The notes below the pieces were generated by a model. It did not search any database. It was not told the DNA's origin and saw nothing but the letters and a program-made list of their open reading frames with translations. A stretch of DNA of 64,000 nucleotides from Liolophura sinensis (lineage: Eukaryota > Mollusca > Polyplacophora > Chitonida > Chitonidae). A program made the translations under genes and the position numbers. The number at the start of each line of letters is the position of its first letter. The stretch's first letter is position 1. Positions 24,079 through 36,778 of the stretch are shown here, in pieces. The DNA lies in contig NC_088295.1 of the NCBI RefSeq assembly GCF_032854445.1, positions 10,839,385-10,903,384 of the forward strand, given 5' to 3'.

Positions 24079-25075
24079 TGTAAGGGTACCACTATCGAAG
24101 AGTAAAGATGAGAAATAACTGGCTTGTTTAACTCTGAGAGTTTTGCCTTACACAATATCAAACAAACGAACACGAAGACGTTTGAATAAGTTCAATACAT
24201 ATATTTCAACAAAATAGACAAATAATACAACAGAAAATAATATACAAAACAATATAACTAATTAAAATAATTCGTCTCTTACTTTAGATAGCGTCTAAAT
24301 CCGTATGGAATATACCGCCTTCCAAAGTCCACGTAAATATAGTCAAGATGAATTGCCCAATCGAAGGATGACAGTCCGATGAGTGACAAGTTGCAGACGA
24401 TGGTTGGTCCACAACTGCCTGTGACGATGTAACTTCTCAGGATGGAAGGGTTCACAGTAGCGCCCGTGATGCCTAGCTGAAGATGTATGTTTTCCCCGCG
24501 GAAATATATGCAAAGTCACTTTCAGGGTAATCCGGAATGAAATGTACGTAATCGCACAAAGAAACAATGAGCGATACAAGTTCCAAACTAACATCTCAAA
24601 AAATAGCAAGAGGCAAAACAAAATCTCACAAAGTGCTGGTTACAGAAAATAGCGTACAAATGACGAATGTCGAATGGCGTGAAAGCCGATATCTAATAAA
24701 TGGCCGTAAATATAACTTCTCTCAAGTAGAATTGAGTAAATGACTGCACTGACATGAACTTTTATAAATGATTGTCTCCAGTGGACCTGAGTCAATAACT
24801 ACAAGCTTCACAACTCCGTCGCTAATATTCATAGATTAACGTAAAGAAAATGTTTAATGGTTTATCGTAAACAGGTTTACAACACCAATACACATTTCCA
24901 GATTGTATACCCTATGCACAATGACACTAAACTGATAAATTCCGAAGCATCGAGAAGGCACGATTGAATTACAGCGCAGACTATAACATACACAGAGAGG
25001 AAAATGTAGATCCACCACTGAATCAAGAACAAATACAAAAATATAATACAATATTTAAAGACGCGGTTCGTAACA
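24079..25075 (-). mobile_element. Solo LTR of the outer element's family
   Basis: A complete 997-bp LTR (plus orientation TGTAAGGG ... GGTTCGTAACA) is flanked by CATG on both sides (24075-24078, 25076-25079), a 4-base target duplication. No internal sequence is present, so the two LTRs of an inserted element probably recombined. It shares its orientation with the LTRs at 5944-6868 and 13694-14323. Sequence on both sides continues the segmental duplication, so it inserted into copy 2, or was lost from copy 1. Confidence 0.85.
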
Positions 25076-25925
25076 CATGTTAACTAGAATGTTAGTCTGC
25101 ACATAGGTCTGTTTATCACATAAAATATAAAACAAGGGCCAAATGCTTAAAATGTCAACATAAAATGTATCTTAGTCGCGCATCAATTACAATTTGTCAT
25201 GCGTAATGCTAAATGGAATATACGATGAGACAACCGTAAAAACTAGGCTATTAGAATCGCAAATCCATGGGGAATGTTGTTATTCCGTTAAATCTTCCGC
25301 TAAACTCTGTCTGATGACAAGTGGTCTATTCATATTACGAATACAGCAAAAACAAATGGCAAAGCGAGTAAAGCTAAATTTGAGGCGACAGTGATACGTA
25401 TGGTTTCTGTTCACGTGACCTGTTGGCATCTTTAACCTGGGAACGGTTGTCTTGAGACTTAATACCAGATTTAACTTCAAGCCAAGTCCTCAGCTTTGTA
25501 CTCAGCCTAAAAATAGTAGTGTAACAGTATAATAAGTACGAACTAAATCTGCTGCTATTATACTTTGACTTCAGGCAACTGCAATGGCTGCTGAATTTCG
25601 CTAAGGTTTAAATATATAATCTGACTTAATACCAGTTTTAGCTAGCGCACTTTCGCAAAACCTTGTCTTGTATTATACAGCATTCATCATTCCAGCCTGG
25701 TCTTGAACTCAATTAAGTGAAATGTAATAATCTTTCGATTAAATATAGCGTGTCACCTTCAAACAATTCCAGGACACAGGCATGTCGAAACTGTTCTGAG
25801 ATAAATTTGATAATTTCAGTCATCGGAGATACGATTCTTTGTTCTGCTCTAATGTTGCCTTGTGTCGGTAATTCAGATAGATAAGCCAGATTGAGACTGA
25901 TATGTACCACTGCACAGAGAATAGA

Positions 25926-26197
25926 TTTGATTATTTTGATTATTTGATTGGTGTTTTACGCCGTACTCAAGAATATTTCACTTATACGACGGCGGCCAGC
26001 ATTATGGTGGGTGGAAACCGGGCACAGCCCGAGGGAAACCCACGACCATCCGCAGGTTGCTGACAGACCTTCCCACTTACGGCCGGAGAGGAAGCCAGCA
26101 TGAGCTGGACTTGAACACACAGCGACCGCATTGGTGAGAGGCTCCTGGGTCATTACGCTGCGCTAGCGCGCTAACCGACTGAGCCACGGAGGCCCCC
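25926..26197 (-). mobile_element. Full-length SINE inserted in copy 2
   Basis: It is nearly identical to 3932-4206, with head GGGGCCTCCGTGGCTCAGTC at 26197, B box GTTCAAGTCC, central domain and A-rich tail. Thirteen-base direct repeats flank it (25913-25925 and 26198-26210). The matching place in copy 1 (about 17015-17030) has a single copy of the target and no SINE, so the insertion followed the duplication. Confidence 0.92.
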
Positions 26198-29100
26198 CAC
26201 AGAGAATAGACATAGCTATCTGATTATCCCAAAATCCTTGTTAATTTCGTTCTGTTTTCCCGGAATGCTGCTGGTAAATTCGTGTGGTGACGACTGCCAT
26301 AAAAGTGAATGGTGATAAGAAACATATCAGACAAACAGCCGTGTTAGTGTGTGTTTTCTTTCCGAGGGTGGAGGGGTGGGGGGGATGTAAAAGGGAAAAC
26401 AGAAAGCCGAGAGGGTGTTGTAAGAAACACATTTAACATCTTTGTTTTTTCTACCTGTCGGTCAAACCTTGGCGTTTGACGAATGTGTCCCAAGTCAACA
26501 CGTCATGCTGATAATCTACGGCTGGAGAGTGAAGAAACTACACCACATATACACGAACCCGTTAGCTGAACACCAATACAGAGTGAGGACTCCAACTGTA
26601 ACGTGGACAAGGCAACGTTAAGGTGGCATTAGTCAATTATTTATCAGTCCTATACCCATCATATAAAGACTGATTTCCATATATATGTTGTCAAAGGCTT
26701 CATAGTTTATAGACGGATGCCAGTGTTAAGCTCTGGGTCAATAATGCCATTTACCATTTTTTTAAAATCCCACTTGTGTGAGTAAAAACTTAACAAGCAA
26801 TGTAGTTTGGAATCTGATATCTTGATACATCAGAGGAAAGGAGACTCTGTTGGGCAGAGAACTAGAACAAACTTTCTTCATACAGCACCTTGAAGTTGAC
26901 ATCACATCGTTTCTTACACTTACAGCTGTCATCGAAACGCTTAATCGAACGATTCGAGATTAAGTTGTTTTTCTACAGCAGCTCACTTTTCACACTGGTG
27001 AGCAAAGCAATTGGTTAGATGAGACATGCGAGATTAATTTGCCAAGATCTGATTTATTTCTAATCTGAATAAAACGACCGTTAATGTAGCTTTGAAATGG
27101 TCTTTTCAGACGACTTCAAGCGACAAGTGTGAATGCCCTGAACTAACCATTTCAAGAACCTCTATTTTCGTCGGTCGAACAGATAATGTATATATTGTTT
27201 CAGACTTTTGATTTGAACATGTTTTCCTTGCTGGGTGTCATGCCGACTGATGTATTTTAAGTACATATTTAAAGTAATACCGAGCCATACATGTGAGCAA
27301 CCAGCTAGCAGCTTTCCGCTTGGAATCCTAAAATTGAAACATAGAGATTACACCATTTTAAGAAGACCAAGACGGTAATATAACATTTTGACAAGAGTAA
27401 AACAGCTTCTGAAACACTGAGATGAACAATGCTTCTGTTTTAAGATGAACAAATTGACACCTTACGATGAGAAAATTGAGACTTCACCACTTTAAGAATA
27501 TAGGTATGGAAATTATTATGGACCTTCTGGGTCAAAAATCGTGAGCAAAAACATACACATTCTAGACATGTCGCTGCTGAATAAGCTGGCTTAGTTACGT
27601 TTTTCCATCAGATACAACACTTACTCCGAACCCGGGTAACCGGACTGAGGCGAGCCAACACTCTGTGTGACCAGCTATGTCATGGGGTATTGGACCCAGT
27701 TTTTAGCTCAGCTGATCAAACTTTATGGCGACTGTAGAATGGTTCTTTATCCGTTTGTCCTTTCAGAACGTCAGCTTTATTTGTTTCCCTCATCACATTA
27801 AAACAGTAGCTTGCGTACAGATCCAGTTCAATAGTCCAGTGTATTTGCGACGTTCATGCTTTTCTGTAATTTGCAAGGCCATTCGAAGATAGTTGTCTTC
27901 CTAGTTTCAACTGTACTCTTGCTTTTTTCTTACAAACAGGGTGGAGATGTCTGTGCATACACTTTTATTTTCGTCGAATATTTATTTTTTTCCTTTTTTG
28001 AATTCAATGAGCGTGACAGACTTTTGCACATGAGGTCGTATAAAGATTCCCTAATCTTGTGTAGAAAGTAGCACACCACGCAACCAGTCGTCCAGAGCGA
28101 ATATCCCAGTACACTGTTACACTGTTAAATTCATCGGACGTTATGTGATCCCGGACATAGATGAATGATAACTAGGATTTCGTTCGACTTTGGTGCAAAC
28201 TCCTAAGGTCTCTCCATGGAGTGTCAAATTACCTAAAATACATTAGCAAATGTGCGATATTATAAGCGATCGATCGATCGAGACGATCTGATATGTGTTT
28301 ATCACCACCACAAATTACCCCCAAGACCTATTACCCTTTTAAAGTATAACGTTTTGATGACAGCCATGACAACATTAGACTAATAGACTATCCGATAATT
28401 GAAAGAGTCATTCTCTTGGATTAGTTTACTACAGCTAAAATAATACCCATCGGTAATAGTTGCTAAAATTCTATTCTTCAGCTGGATGATGATCAATTTG
28501 CCGAGATTGTTCACCACACTGTTATTTTGCCATGAGTTTGTTACTGCCAAATAGGCTGACTTAAAACTCAGACCCTTAAGCAGAAATCGGATATGAACAA
28601 ATTTCAACGAAGAATTTTTTTTACACCGATGAAGTCACTCTCACCTCACCTCACATCTTTCCACTAGGAGAAAAGCTAATAAAAAGAAAAGCATAATACG
28701 CTTAAGGGAGAAAATTGCATATGTGGATTCGGCATGGTTCGTCTGCTTCTGAATTTTAAGTCACAGAGAATGTCTTGGTGCGTATATTAAAATGGACCGA
28801 GATAAGCGGCTTAGGCCACTTTGTGTAAGGTCAATGAAATCAAATACAAAGTGGGTTAAAGCAGGGTTACCTTGTAAATCAGCAGACACCCATTGATTAA
28901 ACTATGTGTACATACATTCTCCTATGCTGCATTATATGAGATGTGTGTTCAGGACTTCTTAATGCTACAGATTATCAGATAACGATTTCCCCGCGACAAT
29001 TAAGGCCGAGATTAACTCTTTACCCTGGTCATCGTTACAATTCCCCAAGTGAACATACAAATCTATCATCTAATGACAATAATGATGCGTGTGTGATTAC

Positions 29101-30207
29101 TTGCTATATTTCCATGCATTTCATTTTAGTTTAGTAGGTACACATGATTTGGGTTTCGTTTTAACAATTGTAGTCGATTTAATGTCTAACCTAACTGCAA
29201 TTGTCAAATTGCCCCAAAAAATTTGGATCGATAAACAAATGTGAACTGGGCGATTCTTACAGCGTGACTACGTGAAACAGAAAAAAATTGTTGTTCATAG
29301 GAATGACATGCGCCCATAAAGACGTACAGTTTTACAGAAAGAGCCACAACAGATTACAACGTATAATGTCCCCACACGCATTGCCCTGCGTTTTCGCCTA
29401 GCAGAAGATTCTACATGAATCGATGACAATTTTAGCACGCATACATAGCGTCCTAAAAAGAAATGCACATGCGTATCAATGTTCATACGATAAACCCGTT
29501 TTAGGACATAGTGGGATGATTAATTTAATGCACCATCATTTCAATCAAATCTACAAGATGAGAAATTCGGAAATTCAGTAATCATAGGATGAAGAACATA
29601 ACCTCATTCACCGATGTCACTAGATCAAAGCAATCTTTATTTCTGTACACCTGTTTTCACCACCCTATGCCACCCATGCGTTAGTCTTTGAGAGATTACA
29701 GTGGCTTAGATTAGATTAAGCGACCCCGTGTATCTCAGTGCACGTATTAAAAATAATTATGGATATACAACGTCTTAGGGAAAATTTATGTTTTTCCTTA
29801 TTTCATAATTATTACTTGATTAAAATATTTCTGACAACTAGCATCGTACTCTGAACCATTTTCAATTTCTTTCCGAAATTGCTGAACAGTTGGGCAATGT
29901 AAACAATGATGATCTCCCTTTCATTTAGTCTGCTTTTAGTAGTCACAGATATTGCTTGTTCTTGCCAAAACAATGTGACCTCTTTTGCTTTATTTCTTCA
30001 AAGTTCGTGGTCCACAATTTTATGTGGTAATTTTAGTCAACTTCCAAAACAGTTAAGCAACGTATGCTGGCTGTATCTTTGAACAGTACATGAGTTAGTA
30101 ATAGTCTTTCTGCCTTACGACGCAGGCCTATATTAATCAGTAGTTTGTAATATATTTGGGTGTTATTCCCAGCATCCTTTTCCTCTGAGGTGAAGTAAGC
30201 GTTTACA

Positions 30208-30320
30208 TCATGATGTTATGGCTGTGGTCACTGTGGAACAATCTCCGCTTTTCCCTTCATGATGTTATGGCTGAATGGTCACTGTGGAACAATTTTTTCC
30301 TATTTTTCCGCTTTTCCCCT
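30208..30320. repeat. Imperfect 50-bp direct duplication
   Basis: TCATGATGTTATGGCTG followed by GGTCACTGTGGAACAAT and CCGCTTTTCCC occurs twice (from 30208 and from 30257). The second unit has small insertions. Confidence 0.85.
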
Positions 30321-30611
30321 CAACTAAATGGGGAGCATCACCAGCCGAAAACAAATCGATCCAAGCGTTTGATTCTTCTGTAAAACTTCGCTGTTTCCGT
30401 ATTGTCGTGCTTGTACAGGAAAGAGCTCGTCCACACGCATCGCAGCTTAAAACCACTTAAACGCTTGTTGTGACGTCAGTCTATTCAGAAAACGCACGTT
30501 CCTAAATTCGTGTCGGCACACATAATGAAACAGAGGTAAAACATAGTCCCATGTTATCTGCGCACTTCGTATCCCTACACTCTCCCACCGCTAAAGACAG
30601 AAGCTTTAAGT

Positions 30612-30715
30612 GGGAGAAAGGCTTCGTAACTATACTTTCCTGGATAACGAAGTCCTCCGCACTTCGTGCCTCGTGCTTTCCTATCCAGGAATTTATAGTT
30701 GCTCGGCCTTTCTCC
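30612..30715. repeat. Foldback (imperfect palindrome)
   Basis: Left arm GGAGAAAGGC ... AACTATA ... TTCCTGGATA pairs with the reverse complement of the right arm in the same order. Short mismatched spacers separate the paired blocks, and the centre carries CTCCGCACTTCG-type sequence. The single strand could form a hairpin of about 100 nt. It may be a small foldback element or a solitary palindrome. Confidence 0.6.
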
Positions 30716-32614
30716 ACAACAGAATGGTGTACTTCACACAATTTGAAGATGGCTTCTGTAGATGGAAATGTTCAGCGATCACGCCCATTGAAAATGTCTT
30801 TACTGCCTAAAAATGAGGCTGTCCAGACTTTTTGAATGTTTTCTTCACGGTGTACATTTTCTTTCGCTCCACTTCGGTGCTCACCAGACCTCTATGTATT
30901 CATGCAACACTTTTTCCATGCCTAGCATAACACCACACGCCACACGGTATCAGGAGAGTTCAATTTGGTTAATGCTTTTAATAATTCTTTTCCGAAAAAG
31001 GTAACCTTCACCTTGTAAAGAAAAAGACAACGGCTTGAAGTGCCTACCTGCATGGTGACACTGTCATTAGTGACATTTATCTCTCAAGTTGGAAGGCTGA
31101 TTTCTCTCTGCTAATTCAAGTCCGGCCTTACGACTGACAGAAGAAGTAGGATGGAAATCTGTGAGGACTAGAAAGGCTTTACTTCAGCTCAAGTCAAGAA
31201 GCATCTGCATTGAGATGACTTGGGTGTTGAGCCGTACTGGTAATAACCCCGCTCTGCTTGACCCTACTGCTCTCATCGTCATACAGCGTTAATGATGTCT
31301 ACAGGGATCAAGGGCATCCTACACTGACAGTAAGACGTCCGTTCATCACTCCACTAGCTGCTCAAATTCCTCCGTGTCCGTACGCTGTGAGACGTCAGAT
31401 GAAACCCGCTTAGCGGAGTTAATTATCTATTTTATTTACCCTTGATAGGCGTGAAAACACTGACCTCCTGGCAATTCTTAGAATAAAAAGACTCCTCACA
31501 ATATTCGCTCAGAGAAAGACGTTTTGATCCATTCTCTCTCTGCAGGCGCCCATCACCAGGACATCAATGGGATTTACTTAGAAACACAGAGATAGTTTGT
31601 TAATATTTATGCTGCTAGAAAACGATTTACGATTTTTTATGCAAGTTTGAGAGCATACATATTTTTCAAATAAAACGGAAAGTGGTGGTTCGTAACATTA
31701 TATATCATGTCTCTAAACTGAATTTTTCATTCGTCATCTAGGTATCTATTTGCCTATTCCCTCTCTTTCATAAGGCTCATCGTTTCCATTCGTTTCCCAT
31801 AAGTGTTGCCTCAGCAACACATGCCCTCGCTCGCTGTCCCAAGCGGCTGGAAGTATATGTTAGGCTCCTTATAAACCGTAGATGGAGACATAATAATGTT
31901 TTAATTTGTCAATACTTTGCTTACAACAGTTAGACTACATCAGACGGCATATTTGGCCTGCATACTGACAGCTGATTACAGACGAAAAATGTCTTTCATA
32001 TCCAAGTTGGTTTTTTTTTTTCATTTTTGGTTCTAAAACTGCACCCTAGTTCACTCTATCCAGGCATGGTCATACGTTATTTTTTAATTTGTAAACATCA
32101 ATTGTCATTTGTATTTTCATCTCCATATATGTGAGAATAGATTTGATCTGGGTACTTTAACATCAGATCCACTTGACAGTTCGAATCACAGTTGGAATTT
32201 TAGCAATGTTATTTATTTATCTGATCGGAGATTAACCCCGTGCTCGTGAATGTTTTGCTACTATTTGAGGACAGTCAGGTTTATTTGGGAAGAAAAGCGA
32301 ACACAGCCTGGACAAAACTATCGTCTTTCGGCATTGTCCTCAGGAACATTCGGACTTCAGCCCTGGAAACAGCAGTAGCTGGCATCAATGTAATAAACAC
32401 TATCTTGGTCAAACGCCCCTCTTACTGCTGGTGTGGCCAAGCTGAGGCCGATGGCTCTCGTGTGGTCATTTGAGCAGTCCAACGTTCGTTGGAGGCCTTT
32501 CGTTTTTTCTTCCACAAATAGGGTATGGATATCCTTAAGTCACATGTGGGAAAGTGCGGTGGTTTAACCAGGGCACTCTGGTTTCCTGCTCCCACGAAAA
32601 TGACCGTCAAAGTA

Positions 32615-32772
32615 TATTTATTTATTGCATTTATTTGATTGGTGTTTTACGCCTTACTCAAGAATATTTCACTTATACGGCGGTGGCCAGCATTTTGATG
32701 GGAGGAAAACGGGCAGAGACCGATGGAAACCGACGACCATCCGCAGCTTGCCGACAAACCTTCCCACGTACA
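32615..32772 (-). mobile_element. 5'-truncated SINE copy
   Basis: The family tail (TTTATTTGATTGGTGTTTTA), AATATTTCACTTATACGGCGG and the central GACGACCATCCGCAG and CTTCCCACGTAC blocks are present; the tRNA-like head is missing. A near-repeat GTCAAAGTA/GTCATAGTA flanks it and may be the target duplication. Confidence 0.85.
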
Positions 32773-33891
32773 GTCATAGTACAGGTGAAAATCTCTTAAG
32801 TATTGTGTTAAGCAACAACCATATAAATAAAATCTTCGTGCAAGAGCTCCAACGGGGGATTTACTTTATGACAAGTTTTCATTACAAAATCTAAATTATA
32901 GCTCTACCAACAAACCGGTAGCAAAAAGCTAGCGTACAGTGTAATTATATTATTATAAAGCTAAGCTTTCTTTCTCAAATATGTTAATGAGCCAATTCAT
33001 ACAGTGGATGCAATATTGAAATGATTAAATAACCAAGTGAATGAATTAATGAGTGCGGTGTATGTAATATAAGATTTACTTATTTATGTCATTTTTTAAC
33101 TCCAAGTAATATAAGAAATGAATGGATAACTAAGTTATGAATAGATTCATACGGTGTATGTAATACATCAAGTGAACAAATAAATGCTTCTGGCAAGTAG
33201 TACACGTCTGTACAACTTAATTAAATTAGACAGCTTTTTATGACAGTGTTAAGTGGGTACAGGAAGAAATGGCTGACAGCATATCACCTCCTGGTGATAG
33301 GCGTTTACAGTAACTAAGACCTGGTCCCCTCGGGACGACTGTCTTCTAACATTATACACTCCTTTTGACCGCTTGCGTGGTCAGCGGATCAATAGAGACT
33401 CGGCTAACTTAGACCACTCCGCTGAGATGACATTACCGGAGCTCTCATTACGCCCAGGGTGCCTGTCTCTGAAAGCCTCCTCTTTCTCATAGCCGCTTCT
33501 CCATTTGTTTAACTCTGAGTGCCGTCTTACTTGGAAGAATAAGTGATTTACTCTGATCGCTAAGCCCAGCAGACTTGTCCCCAGTTTGAAAGCGGCAGAA
33601 AAACTGTAGACGGGGGAAATCTTCCATGAATATACTGTAGGGCAGCAAGAAATGCTCCGTTTCAAAAGTGTATGATTCATGACTTCTGGAAAAAATATTG
33701 CATCTTATTCTAGCTTCATATCTATGTATCCACTTGGTAGGTACGACTGAGTGTAGAAAGAATAGAAAAGAATGAACAAGTGGTTCATGTCATTAACAAT
33801 TCTAACCAAAAGTGTTCCAAACATTATTTCCCACATTTACAAAAAATTCCGTCAATGATTGCATTGAGGATAAAACAGTTGCAGTTGTATG

Positions 33892-33991
33892 ATTTATTTA
33901 GTTTATTTGATTTGATTTGGGTTTTACGCCGTACCCAGTAATATTTCACTTACATAACGGCGGTCAGCATTATGGTGAGGAAACCGGGTAA
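33892..33991 (-). mobile_element. Short 5'-truncated SINE with target duplication
   Basis: A 100-bp 3' end of the SINE family: TTTTACGCCGTAC, AATATTTCACTTA, CAGCATTATGGTG, AAACCGGG. A perfect 9-base AGTTGTATG repeat flanks it (33883-33891 and 33992-34000). Confidence 0.88.
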
Positions 33992-34000
33992 AGTTGTATG

Positions 34001-35787
34001 TAGAACTTTTTGAATTCTTTATGCTGTGATTTGACATCTTCGGCATTAGCAGGTTAAGCTGTGATATAACATGTGTTAATGTGTCTAAAATCTTTTTTAT
34101 TCTAAGTTGCTACTGAGGCATTTGATCAGCTGTGTCATGTCACACTGATCCTGTTGAGTTAAAGTCGCGTCACTAACTTAGTATTGAGTTAAAACAGTCA
34201 AATTATAAATAAAATCTTTCAACATCTGAGGAAATTCATCCTTTTTAAAGAAAAAAAAAACATTTCACCTGTTTTATATCTATGGTTCTAATTATACCTT
34301 TCAAACGCATGGACTATAACGTCTTTCATAGAATGTTGATAATTTCCTCATTAACATTGTTTATTTTTTATTTTTTTTTAAAGATTTTGCTTGAGGTTGT
34401 TAAATTCCTGGAAATGTAACTGGTATAGTGCCCTTACAGCTAAGAGTCCGAGCTTCGATGTTGCAATATGTACACAGCGTGAATGTCTGCTGCTGTCGCT
34501 AATGATGTAAGATGGATTGTGTCACTTAATACCTTTCTTGTACAGATCGAAAGATACCAGAAGCCTCACCGCTAACATAACCGTATCATGTCAAAGAATT
34601 TTGAGGATAAAAGTATTCTTTAGGGGGAACGGTTTCTGGTCGTTTGTCTTGGGAGGATTCAGCTTAAAAAAGACTTGCCTTGATCACAGCAGTATTATTT
34701 TCTCCCCTGTGGTACATACCAATTATTCTGAGGCAAAATGGTGAATCCATGTCTTCGATTTGAAATTACTGTAACGGAAATTACAGTGCGGCCTAAAGAC
34801 TATTGGCTGTGTTGCACTATCATAGTACATTTTTAGTAAATAATCTGTTTTTATTTCCGAAATGGGTTTTCGCATTTTGCTTCTGTATGTTGGAATAATC
34901 GTTTAATTCCTTCTACTTAAATCTTTCACTATGTCGTGACATGTGACACAATTCAAATTTGATCGCCCACAGACAGGAAATCAGATTTCAAATTTTGACG
35001 TAAGCTAGCACAAAGTTTGTGGGATGGGAACCCATATATAATGACCCGGATATTTACATTTCGCCTGAAATATCAGTGCTTTTTCTGATACGAAACATAC
35101 TTACTTGGCGAACTCTAGTACTGTAGTACTGTAAAGTAGGGCTACCAGTTTACAGTGCGCAGGTTCTAAAGATTAGACCTACGACCCAACACAGCATGCT
35201 ACAGGGGAAGTAAAACAGACCATGGGGCGGCATTACATACGTAAGTGAAAATAGACGTGGAGGCCTGACCAGTAGGCGTCGCAAAGGCTTAAATCATTAC
35301 TTTCTGGGCTTTCCAGCCAGAGAACTGCACGTTCACCTTCAAGAGAGAAAGTGAGAATCCAGTCGACAAAGCACACCGCCATTGGAAAGCGATTTTCACC
35401 ACATCACAAACACAACAGCACATCTATGTGCCATACATAATGGCCATCTCTGCAACGTATCAGTATAATCCCGTCTTAAGCAAGTCTTAAGTCGTAAGTT
35501 TTATCGGTTAGTACAGAATAAGACATATGTGATATGAGTTTGTGAACAGCCACAAGTCATATTTTTCAGCATAAGACCATAAGGTTTCGATTTACGACTG
35601 AGTTAAATGGTCCCATTGTGTTAATCATACAGGTGGCAGTTAATATATATCCTGATCCTGTCATCAATAACGATTTTCATGCTAGAATATATTTATTTGA
35701 TTGTTTATTTTTTCACGTTTATGACTGCGATCGGTATTACCCGAGTGCCAGGGTTAAAGCACCGGTTAAACTTTGTCAAAACATTCC
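34001..35787. other. Non-coding stretch, no gene recognised
   Basis: Short ORFs only, no repeat family recognised except poly-A and poly-T runs. A degenerate TATTTATTTGATTG near 35688 could be a SINE tail remnant. Confidence 0.5.
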
Positions 35788-35981
35788 CACGTGTGACATA
35801 CACGTGAACTTTCTCACGTGTGACATACACGTGAACTTTCCCACGTGTGATATACACGTGAACTATCCCACGTGTGATATACACGTGAACTTCCCACGTG
35901 TGACATACCCGTGAACTTTCTCACGTGTGACATACAGATTAACTTTCTCACGTGTGACATGCACGTGAACTTTCTCACGTG
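35788..35981. repeat. 27-bp minisatellite rich in CACGTG
   Basis: Eight units of 26-27 bp start at 35788, 35815, 35842, 35869, 35895, 35922, 35949 and 35976. Each full unit has CACGTG, a 7-base spacer (TGACATA or TGATATA) and usually a second CACGTG, then AACTTTC. CACGTG occurs 13 times; second sites were lost in units 5 and 6. CACGTG is the canonical E-box bound by bHLH factors, but no gene is recognised close by. Confidence 0.92.
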
Positions 35982-36484
35982 TGACATACAAATATGCACA
36001 CCATATTCACGGAAGACAAGTGATAATCAATTCTAGTAACGGTAGACTGCTCAAGTAAAAGCCGGAAAATTTACAGATTCCTTTTATAACGCCGGGATTG
36101 CACCTTCACCACGCCAACACTAGCAATTTAAGGACAAACGCTTTAACAACTTAGTCACGTTGCGCTCTCCTCATGGGTGGATGATCTTTAATTTTCTTGC
36201 CTGGCTCAACCACAGTGTAAATTTAAGACATATGTATGTGAGGTATACATGGACTGAAAATGAGTGAATGCTTAGGGCTTAACGCCCTGCTTAGTCATAT
36301 CATGTCAGTCACATGACGGCGAAACAGTTCTTGGACTGCATGTACGTGTAGTGTGTCTCCTTTTTGCAGGACGGATTTCCACGGCTCTTTTATCTAGTGC
36401 TGCTTCACTGAGACGTCTTACAGCAAGTCACCCACTCGAGCCATTATACTGATACGTGTCAAGCAGTCCCGTTAATGCTGAACG

Positions 36485-36578
36485 CAGCTTATGCTGGCTT
36501 CCTCTCTGGCCGTTCGTGGGACGGTCTCCAGCAACCTGCGGATGGTCGTGGGTATCCCCCGGGCTATGCCTGGTTTCA
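36485..36578 (+). mobile_element. SINE internal fragment
   Basis: It contains TTATGCTGGCTTCCTCTC, AGCAACCTGCGGATGGTCGT, CCCCCGGGCTATGCC and TGGTTTC of the SINE central domain. Head and tail are missing or unrecognisable. Confidence 0.8.
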
Positions 36579-36778
36579 TTTTATTATTGTACGACTAACA
36601 CCGCTGTAGGTGACCAGAATGTCATATGCGACGTCAAGAACATGGAAGCCAATGGGTACCTTACAAATTCTTTAGATATAAACTGGATTTTTTGTTATCA
36701 TCAACCAACAACCAATGAGATTATAGGCAAACAGGACAAACTAACAAATGTCACATTTGGAAATACTGAAACATGTCA

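Larger units (their letters stand above)
21125..29133 (+). repeat. Tandem segmental duplication, copy 2
   Basis: It is the collinear partner of 4505-19822 in the same orientation. It has an empty site for the 8.4-kb retroelement block at about 22110/22111, but its own solo LTR (24079-25075) and SINE (25926-26197). It also has about 330 bp (25573-25905) and about 100 bp (near 23665-23765) with no counterpart in copy 1. Net of the solo LTR and SINE the unit is about 6.7 kb, close to copy 1 without its insertion. Confidence 0.9.
29134..32604. other. Non-coding stretch right of the duplication
   Basis: No gene recognised. Apart from a short direct duplication and a foldback (listed separately), I see only AT-rich unique sequence and short ORFs without motifs. 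Confidence 0.55.

Noticed and set aside
18512-28071. Similar short ORFs (18512-18847, 27856-28071) beginning with a hydrophobic, signal-peptide-like stretch
   Set aside because: After the shared start the two copies diverge by frameshifts. The second is much shorter and no downstream domain is visible.
19086-28607. Matching minus-strand ORFs at 19086-19325 and 28380-28607 sharing a conserved peptide
   Set aside because: In the region I compared by eye most nucleotide differences between copies change the amino acid (about four replacement, two silent), as expected without protein constraint. No domain or splice context supports a gene.
19634-29134. Matching 63-codon ORFs at 19634-19825 and 28943-29134
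   Set aside because: About 11 of 63 residues differ while the DNA is still very similar, so there is no sign of purifying selection. They lie at the very end of the duplicated unit and have no recognisable motif.
35814-35999. Repetitive ORF on the minus strand over the CACGTG array
   Set aside because: It is only the translation of a 27-bp repeat, whose length is a multiple of three and so keeps a frame open artificially.
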